Counted from the stretch's first letter, positions 43,341 to 56,045 are shown. The stretch: DNA of 64,000 nt from Toxorhynchites rutilus septentrionalis (GCF_029784135.1 NC_073746.1:53273393-53337392), one strand, 5' to 3'. Notes: a model not told the origin generated them from the letters alone. Made by a program: numbers and translations.

Positions 43341-43590
43341 AGCCATTGCCTGTCAAACCGATATAGTGGTTCTCAGATTTTCGTGAAAAGTGGCAATTTT
43401 GTTGTTTATCGCAAAACATTAGACTCGTATTTTTTTTATTTTTTCTCATTAGGGTGCCCATTGGTCCATAAAATCAACTTTTTCCTCTTTTTTTTTTTCA
43501 AAAATGCCTTTTTTAATTTTAATAAATCATAGCTTTTGAACTACTACATCGAATTCGATTATCGAAATATCAAATCAAATTACGAGAATC
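43341..43590 (+). repeat. family F partial copy (left arm)
   Basis: CAGCCATTGCCTGTCAAACC, GATATAGTGGTTCTCAG, AAACATTAGACTCG, TTAGGGTGCCCATTGGTCC, then ATAGCTTTTGAACTA. No right arm. Confidence 0.7.
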
Positions 43591-45225
43591 TGGGTGTATA
43601 ACAAGCGAATTCTCATTCCCAGCTTCATATAGTTGAAGTGAAACGTACAAAATCATAAGCAAATTCACACTCTTTCAAAGTTGAACCCAAGACAGAGTAA
43701 ATTGCGTCGAAACATTTCCCTATGAATGTTGTCTGTTTCCCTATCCCTCGACCCCGCGGGAAGTCAGTTCGAAATTTATTATCCAATTACAAGCATTATT
43801 GTATACCACTTCCGCCTTCCATCCCATACTCCGCCACAGAATATAGCGACATGAGAAACTTTCCAAAATGCAAGACTTATTCGTTCCGTCAGTACGAAAC
43901 TATGCGATGATAAAATGAGCAAATTTACTTCGTGCTATCTTGAACTGTGTAAATGGGATAAGGACAACCACAAAAATATTTCTATGGTCTTAGAGAAACA
44001 TGTGAGTAAGTCACACCTAGCACGAGCAAAATTTTGGCAGAGTCAAGGTATGTAAAACCTTGTTCGGAACACTATCTCGAGATGGAGAATTGAAGCTCAA
44101 CGGTACTTTCACAAAATGTGGCATTCATACGCACCTTGAAGCAGTATTAAACGAAATGGATCGCGCTCGATTGCTGACGCAGTGGAAATGTTATCAAAAT
44201 ACATCGAGGTTTTTGACTCGTATGACTTCAGAGCAGCAAATGCTGAGTTTCCACCACCATGACAAGAATTTCAGCTTTCTTTGTAACTTCCCATGGGAGT
44301 TTGAAAGTGCTGATCTGGCGATAAAGGTCCGGTCGTTATTGACACGGAAGTTTGCGGTGAGGGCTGCGATAAGATATGAAATATGGAATTAATTTCCATA
44401 TCTCCCTCTCTTCATGGAAATTTCGCCTAGGCAAAGTGATAATTTATGGATATATTCGTGATTGAACTGATTTGGTTTGCGGATCTCTTCACCGATTATC
44501 ATCCTCCATTAAACCGATGGCTTGGTGTTTTCGTTCATCCCCGCAGTCATGCGGGTAATTTTAAATGGCTAGGAAATAGGGCAGATTGTTCCATTGATAT
44601 TTCTATAGCATGTTTTTATATAAAGTTTATATTAAATCTTACTTTTTATTATCACATCATTACTACGGAAAATATTTATACACCGAGTTTCATAACTATA
44701 GAACGACTTCATTTTTCTGAGTTTCCAGAGATATGTTAGAAGTTCAGGCGCGAAACATTCGGAAAACTAAAATTTTCGTGTTTCATAGCAATAGAACCAG
44801 ATGGAAAAACCCTCACCCCTTTACAAAATTAACGTCGAATTCACATGAATTACTATAATTTTTTAATCCGTAGGTCATCTTTAGTTCTCAATCCGTTCAA
44901 TAACCCATTCGAGGTGGTTTCGACCAAGCTGCACCATGTTGTATCTCGTTCTACGCAGAGGATACCGCTCGTTCAAGCTCTTCAAATCACTGATACTGCT
45001 TGAAAGCTGCATCTACTATTCGTAAGATCACTCCTCATAAGTTCTTGATAGGGTTTTGATCTGGTAAACAAGCTTTGACCAGTCCAGAATCTTAAGCCCC
45101 TATTCATTAAACCATACCATGGCTTTCCATATTCAATGAATTGATACCAAATTACCCAATTATCACATTGTTTTTGATGCAAAAACAGCAGCAAATGGTT
45201 TTGAAATACTTCGTTGCACTTCCCA
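43591..45225. other. no recognised gene
   Basis: Frames at 44060-44392 (110 codons) and 44446-44739 (97 codons) show no family motif. Nothing else is supported. Confidence 0.45.
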
Positions 45226-45308
45226 GTCCCAGAGAGTCGATTTTTAATAAAAATAATTTTCTCGAGATGACAGTAGATCTCGATGTGTTATGCAATTCAT
45301 TTGGCATT
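45226..45308 (-). repeat. fragment of the fold-back MITE seen at 2010-2632
   Basis: CCCAGAG..TCGATTTT, then CGAGATGACAGTAGATCTCGATG and CATTTGGCAT match the right arm at about 2527-2610. It directly abuts LINE copy C. Confidence 0.6.
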
Positions 45309-46104
45309 ATTGGACATAAGACGAGATATCACGCGAATGAAATCACGACCGTCGTCGAGACTTTAGGGATAATCGTGTGTAACCAACGACCGAACTCATC
45401 TTCACTCTACATGCGCTGCCAACTTACGAGTGTGTGCTGACGAGGAATGTGAAGAAATTCGTTATAAGCAATTTGCCTTTCAAAAAGGGTTCCTTGTGAA
45501 GCCTTAGCGAGTTCACTTTCTCATTCCCCGGAATCGAGCAATGAGAGGGAATCCATGCTAAGGTGGACTTGAACAATTTTTCGACCAAAACACTCAATAG
45601 ATGTTTTATTCTTGTTAGGAAAAAAGATGAGCGTTTATCAACTTTCACTGAGTGGATTGCCTCTATTGAGCTGAGACTGTCTGAAAAAATAAAATAATGG
45701 TCGATGGGCAGTGTTTCAATGATCCCTAGAGCATAGTATATCGCACCCATTTCTGCGACATACACGGAACAAGGATCTCTGAGTTTGAAAGAGGCACTGT
45801 TATTTTCATTGAAGATGCCGAAGCCAGTGGACCCGTTTATGAATGAACCGTCAGTAAAAAACATTTTATCAGATCTAACTTTCCCATATTTTCCCGAAAA
45901 TATCGACGGAACAACATTGGAGCGTAGATGATCTGGGGTTCCAAAGATTTTTTGTCGCATGGACAGATCAAAAATGTCAGAGGAATTGCAAAAGTATGGG
46001 AAGCAAACTTGGTTGGAGATGCCTGGTGAAGAGTGCACGTCGTGGGTAAGGTACTCATGGTATGAAAACATAAAACTTGACTGAGGAGTCAGTTGGAGTA
46101 GAGT
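45309..46104 (-). mobile_element. I-clade LINE, copy C (fragment)
   Basis: Minus-strand fragment matching copy A from about 8688 to 9505. A 30-40-base internal deletion follows AATCACGACC, and a second small deletion occurs in the RNase H end. Both ends are abrupt and there is no tail, so the copy is broken at both sides. It is more diverged than A and B are from each other. Confidence 0.85.
45424..46071 (-). pseudogene. I-clade LINE RNase H domain fragment
   Basis: 215 codons open on the minus strand cover the sequence before and including RNase H: FFTDGSFINGSTGFGIFN, AEMGAIYYALG, SDSLSSIEAIHS and WIPSHCSIPGNEK. After NEK the frame departs (VNSLRLHKE where A and B have ADSLAKVG), losing the last conserved acidic residue through a deletion. 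No reverse transcriptase is attached. It is a dead piece of copy C. Confidence 0.85.
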
Positions 46105-46284
46105 AGTAGTTAAGTTTAAGGAGTAAGAGTATTTAAGTTAAGTTAGTTAACGAGGGATCGAGTGCCTTTCTCAGACAATGAGGGTGGAGGTGTAGTGCAG
46201 GTGTAAAGTAAAGTTTTCCAAGGGCCTTTTTCAAGGCTAAAGACGAATGAACTAAAAAAGTTTAAAGTCTCTATAATCAAAAAC

Positions 46285-46930
46285 CGAACCGAACAAACTT
46301 TCAGTATCGTTCTAGATACGATGCAATGAACATCGCTTTTTCTTCCTTAATTTGCGACATGTCTTCGGTTCAGATTAAGCTGTACACAAAATAAATATTT
46401 GGGGAATACCAAGTTATTCAATAAATTATATTAAATTATTAATTTATTTGGGCTCGCGTGCCAGTCGCAAAACTGCTTTCAACTAGGATTGCATTTGCGC
46501 TAATCTTAATCACAATGAAGCAGTGTTACTCTTTTCGAGGTTGTTGAGATAACCAGATAGAGTTTATTTCATTTATTTAATCATCAAGAAAGTAAATGTC
46601 GTTCTGAAATTTTGTATGTTTATGGTTTCGCTTGCCAGGAGCAAAACTTAAATGTTTCTACAATAAAAAAAACATTTCAGGGCTACCAAACTGGTAGAAT
46701 GGTTATTTCAAAATTTTTGTAGCATTAAATTATTTTTTCCGCAGTTATAAACAAGCGACTTGAATTAAACTACAGCGTAGTTCTACGTCACATATGCGGT
46801 CGTGTCTAGAACACAACCTCCTATAATTTTTTTAAGCGGATTTTCCAATTAACGCGGTTTTTTACGAGGTACGCATCCCCCGCGTAAAAAAAACCTGGGT
46901 GTAGAAGGAAACAATTGAACGCGAAATAAA
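46285..46930. repeat. family G segments, copy 2
   Basis: 46290-46384 matches 12139-12235 and 46745-46830 matches 12548-12640, in the same order and with similar spacing. The segment after it holds ATTAACGCGGTTTTTTACGA. No coding frame. Confidence 0.6.
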
Positions 46931-46959
46931 GAACATCATGTTAAGAATCTTATAGTATA

Positions 46960-47772
46960 CTAGCTGACCCGGCAAACTTCGTCCCGCCCAAAATTTGTTT
47001 TTTGCTATCAATACTTTCGAACATTCACGTTTTCTTACTATGAGCAAGTTAATGGGCCCAATCGCAGAACTGTTCATTGATTGATCTTCTATTCGACCCC
47101 GTTGAATATACCTTTTACTATAACATTCCTAATATTTCTAACAAAACTCATCATTGTAATATCAGATTATTTTCAGACACAATTCTCGTTCAAGATTTTT
47201 CAATCACATGTTTCTCCGTTACATGGAATAAATGTTTTATACAGAAAATATGATAGAATAAAGACAGCCCTAAATCGGACAATTCCTGCCAATTTCGCTA
47301 GTGCGAACATCAAATGGACTAACAGCACGTGTCCCTATGTAATTGTAGAACATATGGGAATTTAATTTTCCGAATTTTCCCTTTTTCCTTCAGAGTTTTC
47401 CGAAAATTTTCAATTGTCATGTTTGGTTGGAATATTTTTGGTTGAAATATGTGTAATATTTTTATGGGACCCCCTCTCCATTCCAGAGAAGGGAGGGGTG
47501 TCATACCATTATAGAAATATTGCTCCTACTCAAAAACCCTCACATCCCAAATTGTGCTTGATTAGTTCTCGAGTTATGTAGAAGTTTGTGTTTCGTTTGT
47601 ATGGCAGCCCCCTCTTAGAGAGGGGGGAGGGGTCTCTAACTATCACGAAAACCTTACCCGACCTCAAAAACCCTTACATGCCAATTTTCATGTTGATTGG
47701 CTCAGTAGTTTCCGAGTCCATAAGAATCAGACAGACAGACAGACAGACAGAAGTCCATTTATATATATATAG
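46960..47772 (+). repeat. dispersed repeat I (TAGCTGACCCGGCAAAC...), copy 1
   Basis: It starts CTAGCTGACCCGGCAAACTT and ends after a CAGA microsatellite (47727-47751) with CCATTTATATATATATAGA. The inner TTCATGTTGATTGGCTCAGTAGTTTCCGAG belongs to a sequence that I know as very common in insect genomes, probably a retroposon end. A truncated inverted copy is at 51555-51912. Confidence 0.65.
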
Positions 47773-48441
47773 ATTTTTTTACGTTCACTCTACCTGCTAA
47801 ATTGAAAAATAAATTCCAAAGCCAATGTTTATGATGAATGTGGTAAGTGAAAGAGACAAGTGAACTGAATACGTCAAATAATTCGGTTCCATCAATTCGA
47901 TGCTTCCAGCAGACTGTGATTATTTTTGGCAACATATACATTGTGAATATGGAACATCCAGTAACATAGGAATTAGCTTTCTTTTGTTTCCGACCAAGTA
48001 GATTATTATTTGTCTTATCCTAAACTCATCTTCCAAGGTTACAAATTTAATAGATTTATTCCACACAAAGATATTTTTGTGTTCATTGAAATATACACCT
48101 TGGTGTTGAGATATTATATATAAGTTTGGGGAAAAAGTTATCCATTATTTTCTCGATAGCTGGATTTAGTGATCAATATCTCGTGTAATATCGATCATAC
48201 AAGTTGCTCGTTGTAAAGGTGACATTTCAAACTAAAAAAAAAATTTTTTGCTGTTTTTTGTTTGTTCCGTTCAGTTGTGAGTTACAGGGTGTTTACAATG
48301 GAGGTCAACAAAGAAAAAAAATCGGTGCATTTAACACTTTTTCTTTTAAAAAGGCGAAAATGCACGCCAAACCGCTGAAATTGTGAATGGCGTTTATGGT
48401 GCTGATACTGCAACAGTAGAATACGTGTAATTTAATTTATC
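47773..48441. other. no recognised feature
   Basis: AT-rich; nothing supported. Confidence 0.5.
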
Positions 48442-48740
48442 TTTTTTTTTTGCAGACTTATCTCACTTCTTAAGTAGGCGAACCTAGCCAGAATATTCAC
48501 CTGTCCCCGGGCTTTTGACTGCCAAAGGGGGACTAGGCTCTGCACGTATCTGTAAGAGCATGCTGTTTTAGCCCTGACCTAGAAATTGTCGGACAATCGC
48601 GTAGGTGCTAAGGATGACCGACTTTTGGATGCCGGCCAATTCCTTCTCCATGTTCAACACCTTAAGCGCTTGCAGCTTCCAGAGTCTTCGGGACAATACC
48701 ATTTGAAGCTAGCGATTGACCAAAAAAGTCCAGAATTTTC
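48442..48740 (-). mobile_element. retroposon 3' end, family not identified
   Basis: The T-run at 48442-48451 is a poly(A) tail on the minus strand, preceded by GC-richer sequence unlike its surroundings. A minus-strand frame reads LQALKVLNMEKELAGIQKSV and ILSTYAIVRQFLG before a stop. The layout suggests a 5'-truncated LINE. I cannot name the family. Confidence 0.4.
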
Positions 48741-50765
48741 ACCAATGTAATATTACACGAACATTATTAACATATATATCATACTTAGTGCTGAATTGTA
48801 ATATACTTTCATTCAATTTAACCTGAATCTGATAAAGGAAAGAGCGTTAATATTATTCATTCGTCACCAGCATCGTGACCGCAAATATGCTAATAAATTT
48901 ATCACCGCAGCAAATTACACGATTAATCCCAAAATTATCACTATCAACGTCACATAAATCAGAGTGTGGAGATACCGCACGAACGTATTATTAAACACCA
49001 CTCGCGCCCACGAAATGAATGACGTCCCTCCACGGGTTGAAGAAAACCACCGAAATCACAGCGCTGAAGTTATTGCCGGAACCAATGGTCGAACAATGGT
49101 GGTATTTCATTAGAATCCCCTTCGGGAAACGTCAGATTGAATTTCAAAATGAAAAAACTTCATCGATGCTTGTGGCTGTGGGTGGAAAATCACTGTTGAA
49201 CTGCCAGTTGCATTCCCCTGAGGATAAACTCAACGTTTATTGAAGCTGGGAAGTCGAGCTATTTCAGTAGAGCAGAGGTTAAACGAGAAAATTTTTTAAA
49301 AAAAACAGAACTCTAGTAAAAACAAGAGAATTCATCAGCTGGTAGCAGTGCTCGTCTTCTTGCAGAATTGTTTCATATTAATTAGAGCGAAGATGGAGAA
49401 CAAATCTCCATACACTACTGTGAATATTTTTTCCTCTAAAGTCTACATTCCATTTATTCTATGAGTTTGAATTAAGTTTCTACATATTAATCAATGAAAA
49501 ATATTATACGGCTGATTTAGTTTTCATATTTATATTCATTATTTCGATCTGTCACCATATATGAGAATCTATCATCGATTTTGGATTTTTCCTCGCGAAT
49601 TCGAATTCGGAAACTATTGGATCACTCATGGGACTACCCCTCGCCTCCCTGCGGAACAACAAAGAGACAACAAAGAGATAACAAATTGTGGTCGGCCATA
49701 CCGGGGCATATGATTGTGCCATTTCCCTCACCACTAAACTGCCGTTCTACGCATAGTTGTCCCATGTTAATTTTTGACAATTTTCACTTTTCTTCATAAA
49801 ACGATGTTTTCATGCATAATCTACCGGAAAATACATAAAAAGTTATTCTTTGTTCCCAGCTTTTAAAAGAACAACATCAATCTCATTTGTCCCAGGTTGA
49901 TATTGCAAGCATAACTGTCCCGCCATGTATTTTTGTAGATCCATAATAAATAAATCGGTTCAAGTACAAGAATTTTGTGTCTCGCTTTCTGCAAGGCTAT
50001 TGCACTCATTTCTGGTTCGATAAATTGAAATTGTTTCCCAAAAATTAAAAACATAATGATTAGCAAAACATGTGTGCACCTTGTTAGCGAATGCCTACTA
50101 ACAATGACATTTATATTCTGCAAAGGTGTTGCAGATCACTACCTTCTTCATAAAACGATGTTTTTATGCATAATCTTTCGGAAATACACAAAAAACTTTG
50201 CTATTGTGTTGCATAAACATATATTGGCTATAGCACCAATGAAGCATAGAGAATTTCTGTACTGCTAACTATTCCTCTATGAGCACTTGCCAACCGTTCG
50301 AGTAGTCTTACGTTGTGTGTTATGCATTTGCAGAATTTACGGAATTTGGAGCTGAAAGGCAGTTGTTTGTGTGCATTATTTATTTATTTATTCTCGTAAC
50401 AATCTTGTCCCGTCGTCTTGTCCAAACGCGACATGGGAAGCCATACGGTCGGGTTACTCGAAAATAAGAAAACTTTCTTATTATTCTCCAGAGCGCTTCG
50501 AAAAGTGTGGTACTTATTCTGGAGTACAGCTGATGATATTTCCTGATTCCTTTATATGAATGGATGTACTGCCATATGGAATGGACTTCGAGACTATTGA
50601 ATTTGCTCAGCCATTATTTTCGTGCTTTTTCTCCATCAAGAAATGGCTTGAATCAGGTAAACATAGGTAATCAATTGTAAGATTAAACATTCAGCAAGCG
50701 AGACTGCTTGAGTTGTGTAGCAATGCATAGCGCTTTACTGCTCCCTTGGGCGATTTTTCGATTTT
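48741..50765. other. no recognised gene; direct repeats at 49796 and 50149
   Basis: CATAAAACGATGTTTTCATGCATAATC (about 49796-49850) and its near copy at 50149-50205 lie about 354 bases apart in direct orientation. TGTCCCATGTT and AACTGTCCCGCC motifs surround the first copy, hinting at an old MITE. No supported coding frame. Confidence 0.45.
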
Positions 50766-50835
50766 GGTGAACATTTTTTATGGCGTAACTTTTTGAAATT
50801 CGAGATGACCATTTTCATTGGCACCCTAAACTACA
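50766..50835 (-). repeat. fragment of the repeat seen at 1302-1380
   Basis: CATTTTTTATGGCGTAACTT, GAGATGACCATTTTCATTGG and CACCCTAA are the reverse complement of that block. Confidence 0.6.
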
Positions 50836-50924
50836 CTCATATAAAAATGTGTTCATAAAATATCCAAAACTTGAAGCTTCAAAATGAGGTACATCCCATC
50901 TTCATGCGTTGATTTTTCACGAAA

Positions 50925-51550
50925 TGTCAGCATTTCAAAAACCACCAAAAAATTTCAACATAGCACTCTGTCCTTTAATTTTTGTTGTCGAGCGTATATT
51001 TAAATTGAGCTACCTGTACAACCAGAACATGTCAACTTTGAAAAATTATAACTCAAATACGAAAAAAAGCCTCTCTGCTTTTTGGATATATTATGTGAAA
51101 AGACCTCAGCTTCCAAGAAAAAATATAGAAAAAGATATCTTTAACTAACTTAACTATAAAAAGACAAATAGAATAAACAATTACGGAAACAGCTATGCTA
51201 AACGGATTTAATTTGATAGGTTGATCATCTGAATCAGTCCAGTAGGTCGAAAGTTAAGAATTTTTTAAAGAAAAAGTTTTGGAAAACGGTGTTAAAATTT
51301 ATTTTTCGGACCATCGGTTAACTTTGAAAAACCATAACTCAAAAGCGAAAAAACGCCTCTCAGATTTTTAGGTTCTTAATCATGAACCAATTTCTTTTTA
51401 GAAAATGAAATATAACAAAAAGACTAGCTAATTGGCTTTAATTTGATAAATCAATCAACAGAATCGGTCCGGTAGTTACAATGTTATATTAAAATAATGT
51501 CATTTTTGGGGAAAAAAAGAAAATCTTGATTTTTCGGACCACCCTAACAT
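50925..51550 (-). repeat. family F partial copies, inverted (two to three units)
   Basis: Repeated reverse-complement landmarks: ATTATAACTCAAATACG, TGATAGGTTGATCATCTGAATC, TTTTTCGGACCATCGG, ending GATTTTTCGGACCACCCTAAC at about 51550. Confidence 0.65.
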
Positions 51551-51554
51551 GCCA

Positions 51555-51912
51555 CCCTAACATTTGTTCTGCCATACAAATGAAACACAAATTTCTGCAT
51601 TACTCGAGAATTAATCAAGCAAATAAAACATAATTTGGCATGTAACATAATGGAGAAACATATTATTTGCAAGTGGTTGAAAAATCTTGAACGGGAATTG
51701 TGTCTGAAAATAATCTGATATCATAATGTCTAGTTTTGGAAGAAGTATTAGGAATTTTATAGTAAAAGGTAATTTTAAAGGGTAGATTAGAAGATCAATC
51801 AATGAATAATTCTGCGATTGGATCTATGAACAGCGCTGAGTAAGAAAACGTGGATGTGATAACGAAAAATAAATTTTTGGCGGGACGAAGTTTGCCGGGT
51901 CAGCTAGTTAGA
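51555..51912 (-). repeat. dispersed repeat I, copy 2 (truncated)
   Basis: It ends GGCGGGACGAAGTTTGCCGG GTCAGCTAGT, the reverse complement of the start at 46960. The CAGA-microsatellite end is missing. Confidence 0.65.
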
Positions 51913-53480
51913 TATAAATATGAATAGATTGATTTAAAAAGAGAACACGTTGAGTCACGCGTCCGAAGCTGCGTCTGGTTAATATGTTGGCTTCAATGGC
52001 TCAGTTTGAAAATAAAATTCTGCATTTTGTGATTGAAAATTTCCTAGCCGACATCCATAATTTTCAATTTTTCAAAAACTTTTTTTTTTTTGTTTACTTA
52101 CAGCACATTCTGATTTGCTTAACACAACGCCGTTAAGAATAGTCTCACGGACCAATAATCCTCTTTACGGTCGAAGAAAGAAATCATCGCTGAGAGACCA
52201 TGAAAATTGGCGCGGGGTCAGGACAAAAATTGCCTATTTCTCGTTCCGAGGAAGGATATTGAAAATCTCAAAAATCATCAATCATAGCCCAGCGCTAGCT
52301 GGAGGCATTGTTAGTCGGTAGGAGCTGTTATTCGTAAAAGGAAAAAAAATCATCGCACCACTTCAAGTCACACCGATTGCGTGTCCTCCGCGCTCGGTTG
52401 ATTTATGTTTTTAATTTAATTTACCACCGAAGAAGTTCCGTTCATTTTCACAATTATGATGATCGATTTGCTATTAATCAGACGGAAAGTGTCACCATTC
52501 GCGCTCGAACCGTGAGTTGACATAATTTACGATGACGGGAACGAGGAGTGCGTGTTCGACGGTTACACGATTTTTATTTTAGTCCAAAACGGAGCTGTCG
52601 GGGGAACGCGCTGTGGTTGGGAAGTTTTTTTTTCCTTGTTCATTTTAATTTTCCTTGTCGCCAGATGTTGAGCCGGAGCGTGGGCGAGAGCTATCGTAAT
52701 TTCAGGTTAAAATAGTAAAATGTTATTTATGACTGTTGACAGGGGCAATGTTGGAACACAATATAATCGCCTTAAGGAGGTATTCATAGTGTAGAAGCAG
52801 GAATTTCGGACGTTTATTTGAGCTCTGAAAATTTTCGGAACATTTCTTATAGGGCCACTGAAAATTTCATTAAAGAGTTATTTCTAAAAGTTCAATATAT
52901 ATATTTATTATTAAATAATAAAAAGCAAATTAATTTTTAAAATGTATCTTCACCGGCATGGAGCTCATTGTTGATTTTTTTCGATCAAACAAACATAAAT
53001 TTCGTTAATTCGTGCATGTTAAAAGTGGTGTCAAAATGCAGCGGATTTCAGGCCGGAAGTGAAGGAGTTTTACTGATGTAAAAGGTTGAAAACTAAAGGA
53101 GGAAATTTGTTCCACTGCGGTTGCTATCGCTTCCGCTAGCAACACGCAACCGATTCTGCATGAGGTGCTGCATAGTGTAATTTGTGAATACATTTTTGAC
53201 GTGGGACTACGTCTAACCGGAGTATATGGGGGGTAAAATGAAAACATAAACACTGAACATGCAGGAAAAAATGAAAGATTTCGAATGCTTATAACTGGAA
53301 CATTTCTTATTGGATCGGAAAGTTGTTTGCATCAATTGATAGGAAATATTTCTACGCTTCTATCGCCATTAATAAAATGCTATTTTTCATTAGATAAACA
53401 ATTGAATAACTGTAAAATGTTAAGCGTTATCTAAACGCCCTAACTGCCTCGTTTTGGTTGGCCCGATTTACGGTTTCCCC
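51913..53480. other. no recognised gene
   Basis: Short open frames only. The stretch 52490-52720 is less AT-rich, without a recognisable motif. Confidence 0.45.
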
Positions 53481-53764
53481 AACACATCCATCAAAGCCAA
53501 GCAGCCTTGTGGAAATCGGCATTGCAAATACATGAAAGTATGGGGACTTTTGCTCTCACCAAAATGTGTTCCCTAACACAGACGTCAAAACCAAGCAGCG
53601 TTGGAGAAATTGACATTGCAAAGCCATGCAGGTCGGGGGTATTTTTGTTCCGACTGAACTGTGTTCCTCTATCACAGATTTTAAATCCAAGGAGCATGAG
53701 GAAATTGGCGTTGCAAATACATGCAAGCCGGGGGCATTATTGTTCCGACTGAAATGTGTTTGCC
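53481..53764 (+). repeat. tandem array of three ~95-bp units (family M)
   Basis: Units start at 53481, 53575 and 53671 (lengths 94, 96 and about 94). Each contains AAANCCAAGCAG-like, GGAAATTGNCATTGCAAA, CATGCAAG..GGGG and TTTTTGTTCCGACTGAACTGTGTT-like segments. The same unit occurs at 17200-17455 (inverted), 61360-61445 and 61853-61945. Confidence 0.85.
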
Positions 53765-54246
53765 AATTCGCAGGCCCTCCCGCTGCTTGGTCCGCTGGAC
53801 GAATGAACTTGACTAATTCAGCTTATTGGCGACATCCCGGACCGAACTTCTCGGATCACGTCTAAACTGATTAACTACGCGCTTGTGATCTTTTTCACTG
53901 ACGGAGCATCCATTTTTGCCGTTCTTCACCTTCCGGTCGATGGTTAGGTTCTCGAAGTATCGTTTTAGTACTCTGCTGACCGTGGATTGGACGATTCCCA
54001 GCATATTACCGATGTCCCGATGTGACAACTCCGGATTCTCGAAATGAGTGCACAGGATTAATTCACGACGGTCTTTTTCATTCGACGACATTTTTCCAAA
54101 TTTACGAAAAATTGACAGTGAAACATGGCCAACGTGATCTATACACTCTTATCTGATTATAAGCGAAAGCTGAAGATATAATTCCTAAAAATTAAATTTC
54201 TACAGCGTTTTTTCCGTGATGCAATTTGATGTGACACACCCTTTAC
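53765..54246 (-). mobile_element. mariner-like transposon (copy 2), 5' part
   Basis: The outer terminal repeat at 54190-54246 (TACAGCG, CCGTGATGCAATTTGATGTG, ACACACCCTTTAC) is followed inward by the transposase start at 54091. The element is cut at about 53765, where family M repeats begin. It is the same family as at 1-317 and 954-2790. Confidence 0.8.
53774..54091 (-). pseudogene. mariner-like transposase, N-terminal DNA-binding domain
   Basis: ATG 54091 gives MSSNEKDRRELILCTHFENP and the first helix-turn-helix (LSHRDIGNMLGIVQSTVSRV). The linker (NGKNGCSVSEKDHKRVV) and part of the second helix-turn-helix (VRDVANKLN) follow. A TAG at 53813-53815 replaces a sense codon, after which SSSFVQRTKQREGLR continues in frame to the truncation point. 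The catalytic domain is absent. It supplies the segment that is deleted from copy 1. Confidence 0.8.
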
Positions 54247-55142
54247 CCTGTACGAATGAGGTAAGACGGACAGTGGGGGTATGATGGACAGGTGGTTGAT
54301 TTGTATAGTTGTATTATGAATTTCAAACTTCTGTTGATGGGAACCCCTTCTACATGTTATTCTAGAATATTTAAACCATCCTATGACAATGAATACTGAT
54401 CAAAAGTGGAATAGGGAAACAAAAACCGAAAATCAAACATGATTCCACATGTGGATGTAATTTTTGCGGCTTCGATATTAAACATTTTGAGTGGTTTAAT
54501 TGAAAAAATTGAATTCACTGATGGTTATATTTCGGTTCGTCAGTTGACAGAGAAGCGATAATAGGTATGTACGGAAAAGTAAATTCATTCGTAAGTGGTA
54601 AATTTAAATTATTGAAATAATTGCACTGGTGGGGTTGAAATGGACAATCACATCCATAATCACATCCAATCAGGGATGCCAGGTGATTTTTTACAAATGT
54701 CTTCACATTGTACGTAAAAATGTCTTCAAATGACTTCACAGTCATATCGAAAAAAAACTAAAATTCATAGCTTACATTTGGACAAAGTTTGATAGATTAT
54801 TCAATGTTTATATAATTTGGCATTGTTGTATAGCCAATTTCACTAAACTTGCTTTGAGGTTTTGAAGTTCATTTCAATTAATGTGAACTAAGAATATATT
54901 TAACAACTGCGAACTTAATTTCATGAGTTTAGAAATGACAATTAACCTAATATACCATTAATTGAGTGAATATCGCCCCAGTTTCTCCACAAAAACGGAA
55001 CTGTGATAACTCAATTTGTTTATTTCAGCTTTGAAGCTTTGGTTGTAACTCAAACCATGCCCATAAAACTGATTATTAAAATGGTATGTAACCGGAAAAC
55101 CTTGTGAAGTGGTCGTTTGAAACATCTAGGTTAATCTATTGT
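54247..55142. other. no recognised feature
   Basis: AT-rich; nothing supported. Confidence 0.5.
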
Positions 55143-55454
55143 ACAGGGTGTTCCAACTTTAAATTCCGAAAGTAAATTGAAATAAAACACACTTAGAATT
55201 CGAATTTCGATGAAACTTTTATTTCAAATTAAAGTTTGGTTTATGCCATTATGTGTGAAATACAACATCATTCAAATGTCCATCTAGGGCTTCCTCGCAC
55301 ACCTTGATCCGGAACCGTAATTTTCGATGACTATTCGGCACATATGGGACGGTATCTCGGTCATAACTTCACGAATGTTGTCTTTCAAATGTTCAAGAGT
55401 TTGCGGAGAGTAGGCATAGACACGGTCTTTCGCATAACCCCACAAGTCTCTATA
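55143..55454 (-). pseudogene. Tc1-like DDE transposase, C-terminal remnant
   Basis: An end-like GTACAGGGTGTTCCAACTTT at 55142-55161 is followed by a minus-strand frame (55449 down to about 55286) reading DLWGYAKDRVYAYSPQTLEH, then LKDNIREVMTEIPSHMCRIV and a frame change before GHLNDVV. This is the same C-terminal signature as at 7420-7644 (LWGY.KDR.Y...PQ..E.LK..I). The R1 LINE is inserted immediately upstream of LWGY; only a few bases of matching sequence remain on its far side at 61327-61345. Confidence 0.7.
55442..55454. repeat. target-site duplication of the R1 LINE, left copy
   Basis: ACAAGTCTCTATA; the right copy is at 61327-61339. Confidence 0.9.
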
Positions 55455-56045
55455 GCCGTGGAGTTGCCGGCCTAGAATAGCACTTCGGGTCTTGGTCCCT
55501 GTCCCTGTCGTATGAGGCGACTAATCGGGTGACAACGCGAGTAAGGGCGCGGTAAAGCCTATTGGAGATTGCACGGGGGAAATACCGTGTACAGGAGCCA
55601 CGAAAGGAGTGCCAAGCACATCAGGATTGACGCCAGTAAGATCCTGATTACGACATACTGGTTACGACATAGAAAACGGACACGATACGGAAACGATTTC
55701 AACACGACGCTAAAGGCTGACAGTCGTGCTATCCTGTTCCCTGAGTAAGGAAGGGTGACACCTTCCTGAAACGGCGTGTAGGCTAATAGTGCGATTGCCC
55801 CCGTCCCGGTAATAACTTGGCAAGTCTTCGGGTACGTTCAATGCTCGTCTAGGCTCAGGCACTAGGTACTAGGCGTCAGATGTCACATTCCTGACTTGCG
55901 CTGATCTGGCTCTGAACACGGTCCCTATGAAGGACCGTGTCAACCCCTGCATGGCCTCACTGCTTGCATAGACAACCATGGGATCACTGATAGCGACTAT
56001 GTACAACGAGCGGAGATAGCGGCCCGAAGTTGGGACCCAACAGAC
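55455..56045 (+). promoter_or_regulatory. 5' untranslated/promoter region of the R1-clade LINE
   Basis: About 590 bases before the ORF1 start, beginning GCCGTGGAGTTGCCGGCC. It presumably includes the internal promoter. No duplicated units. Confidence 0.6.

Noticed and set aside
53481..53764. CRISPR-like repeat/spacer array
   Set aside because: The units are contiguous and diverge along their length, with no constant repeat and variable spacer; the context is eukaryotic.
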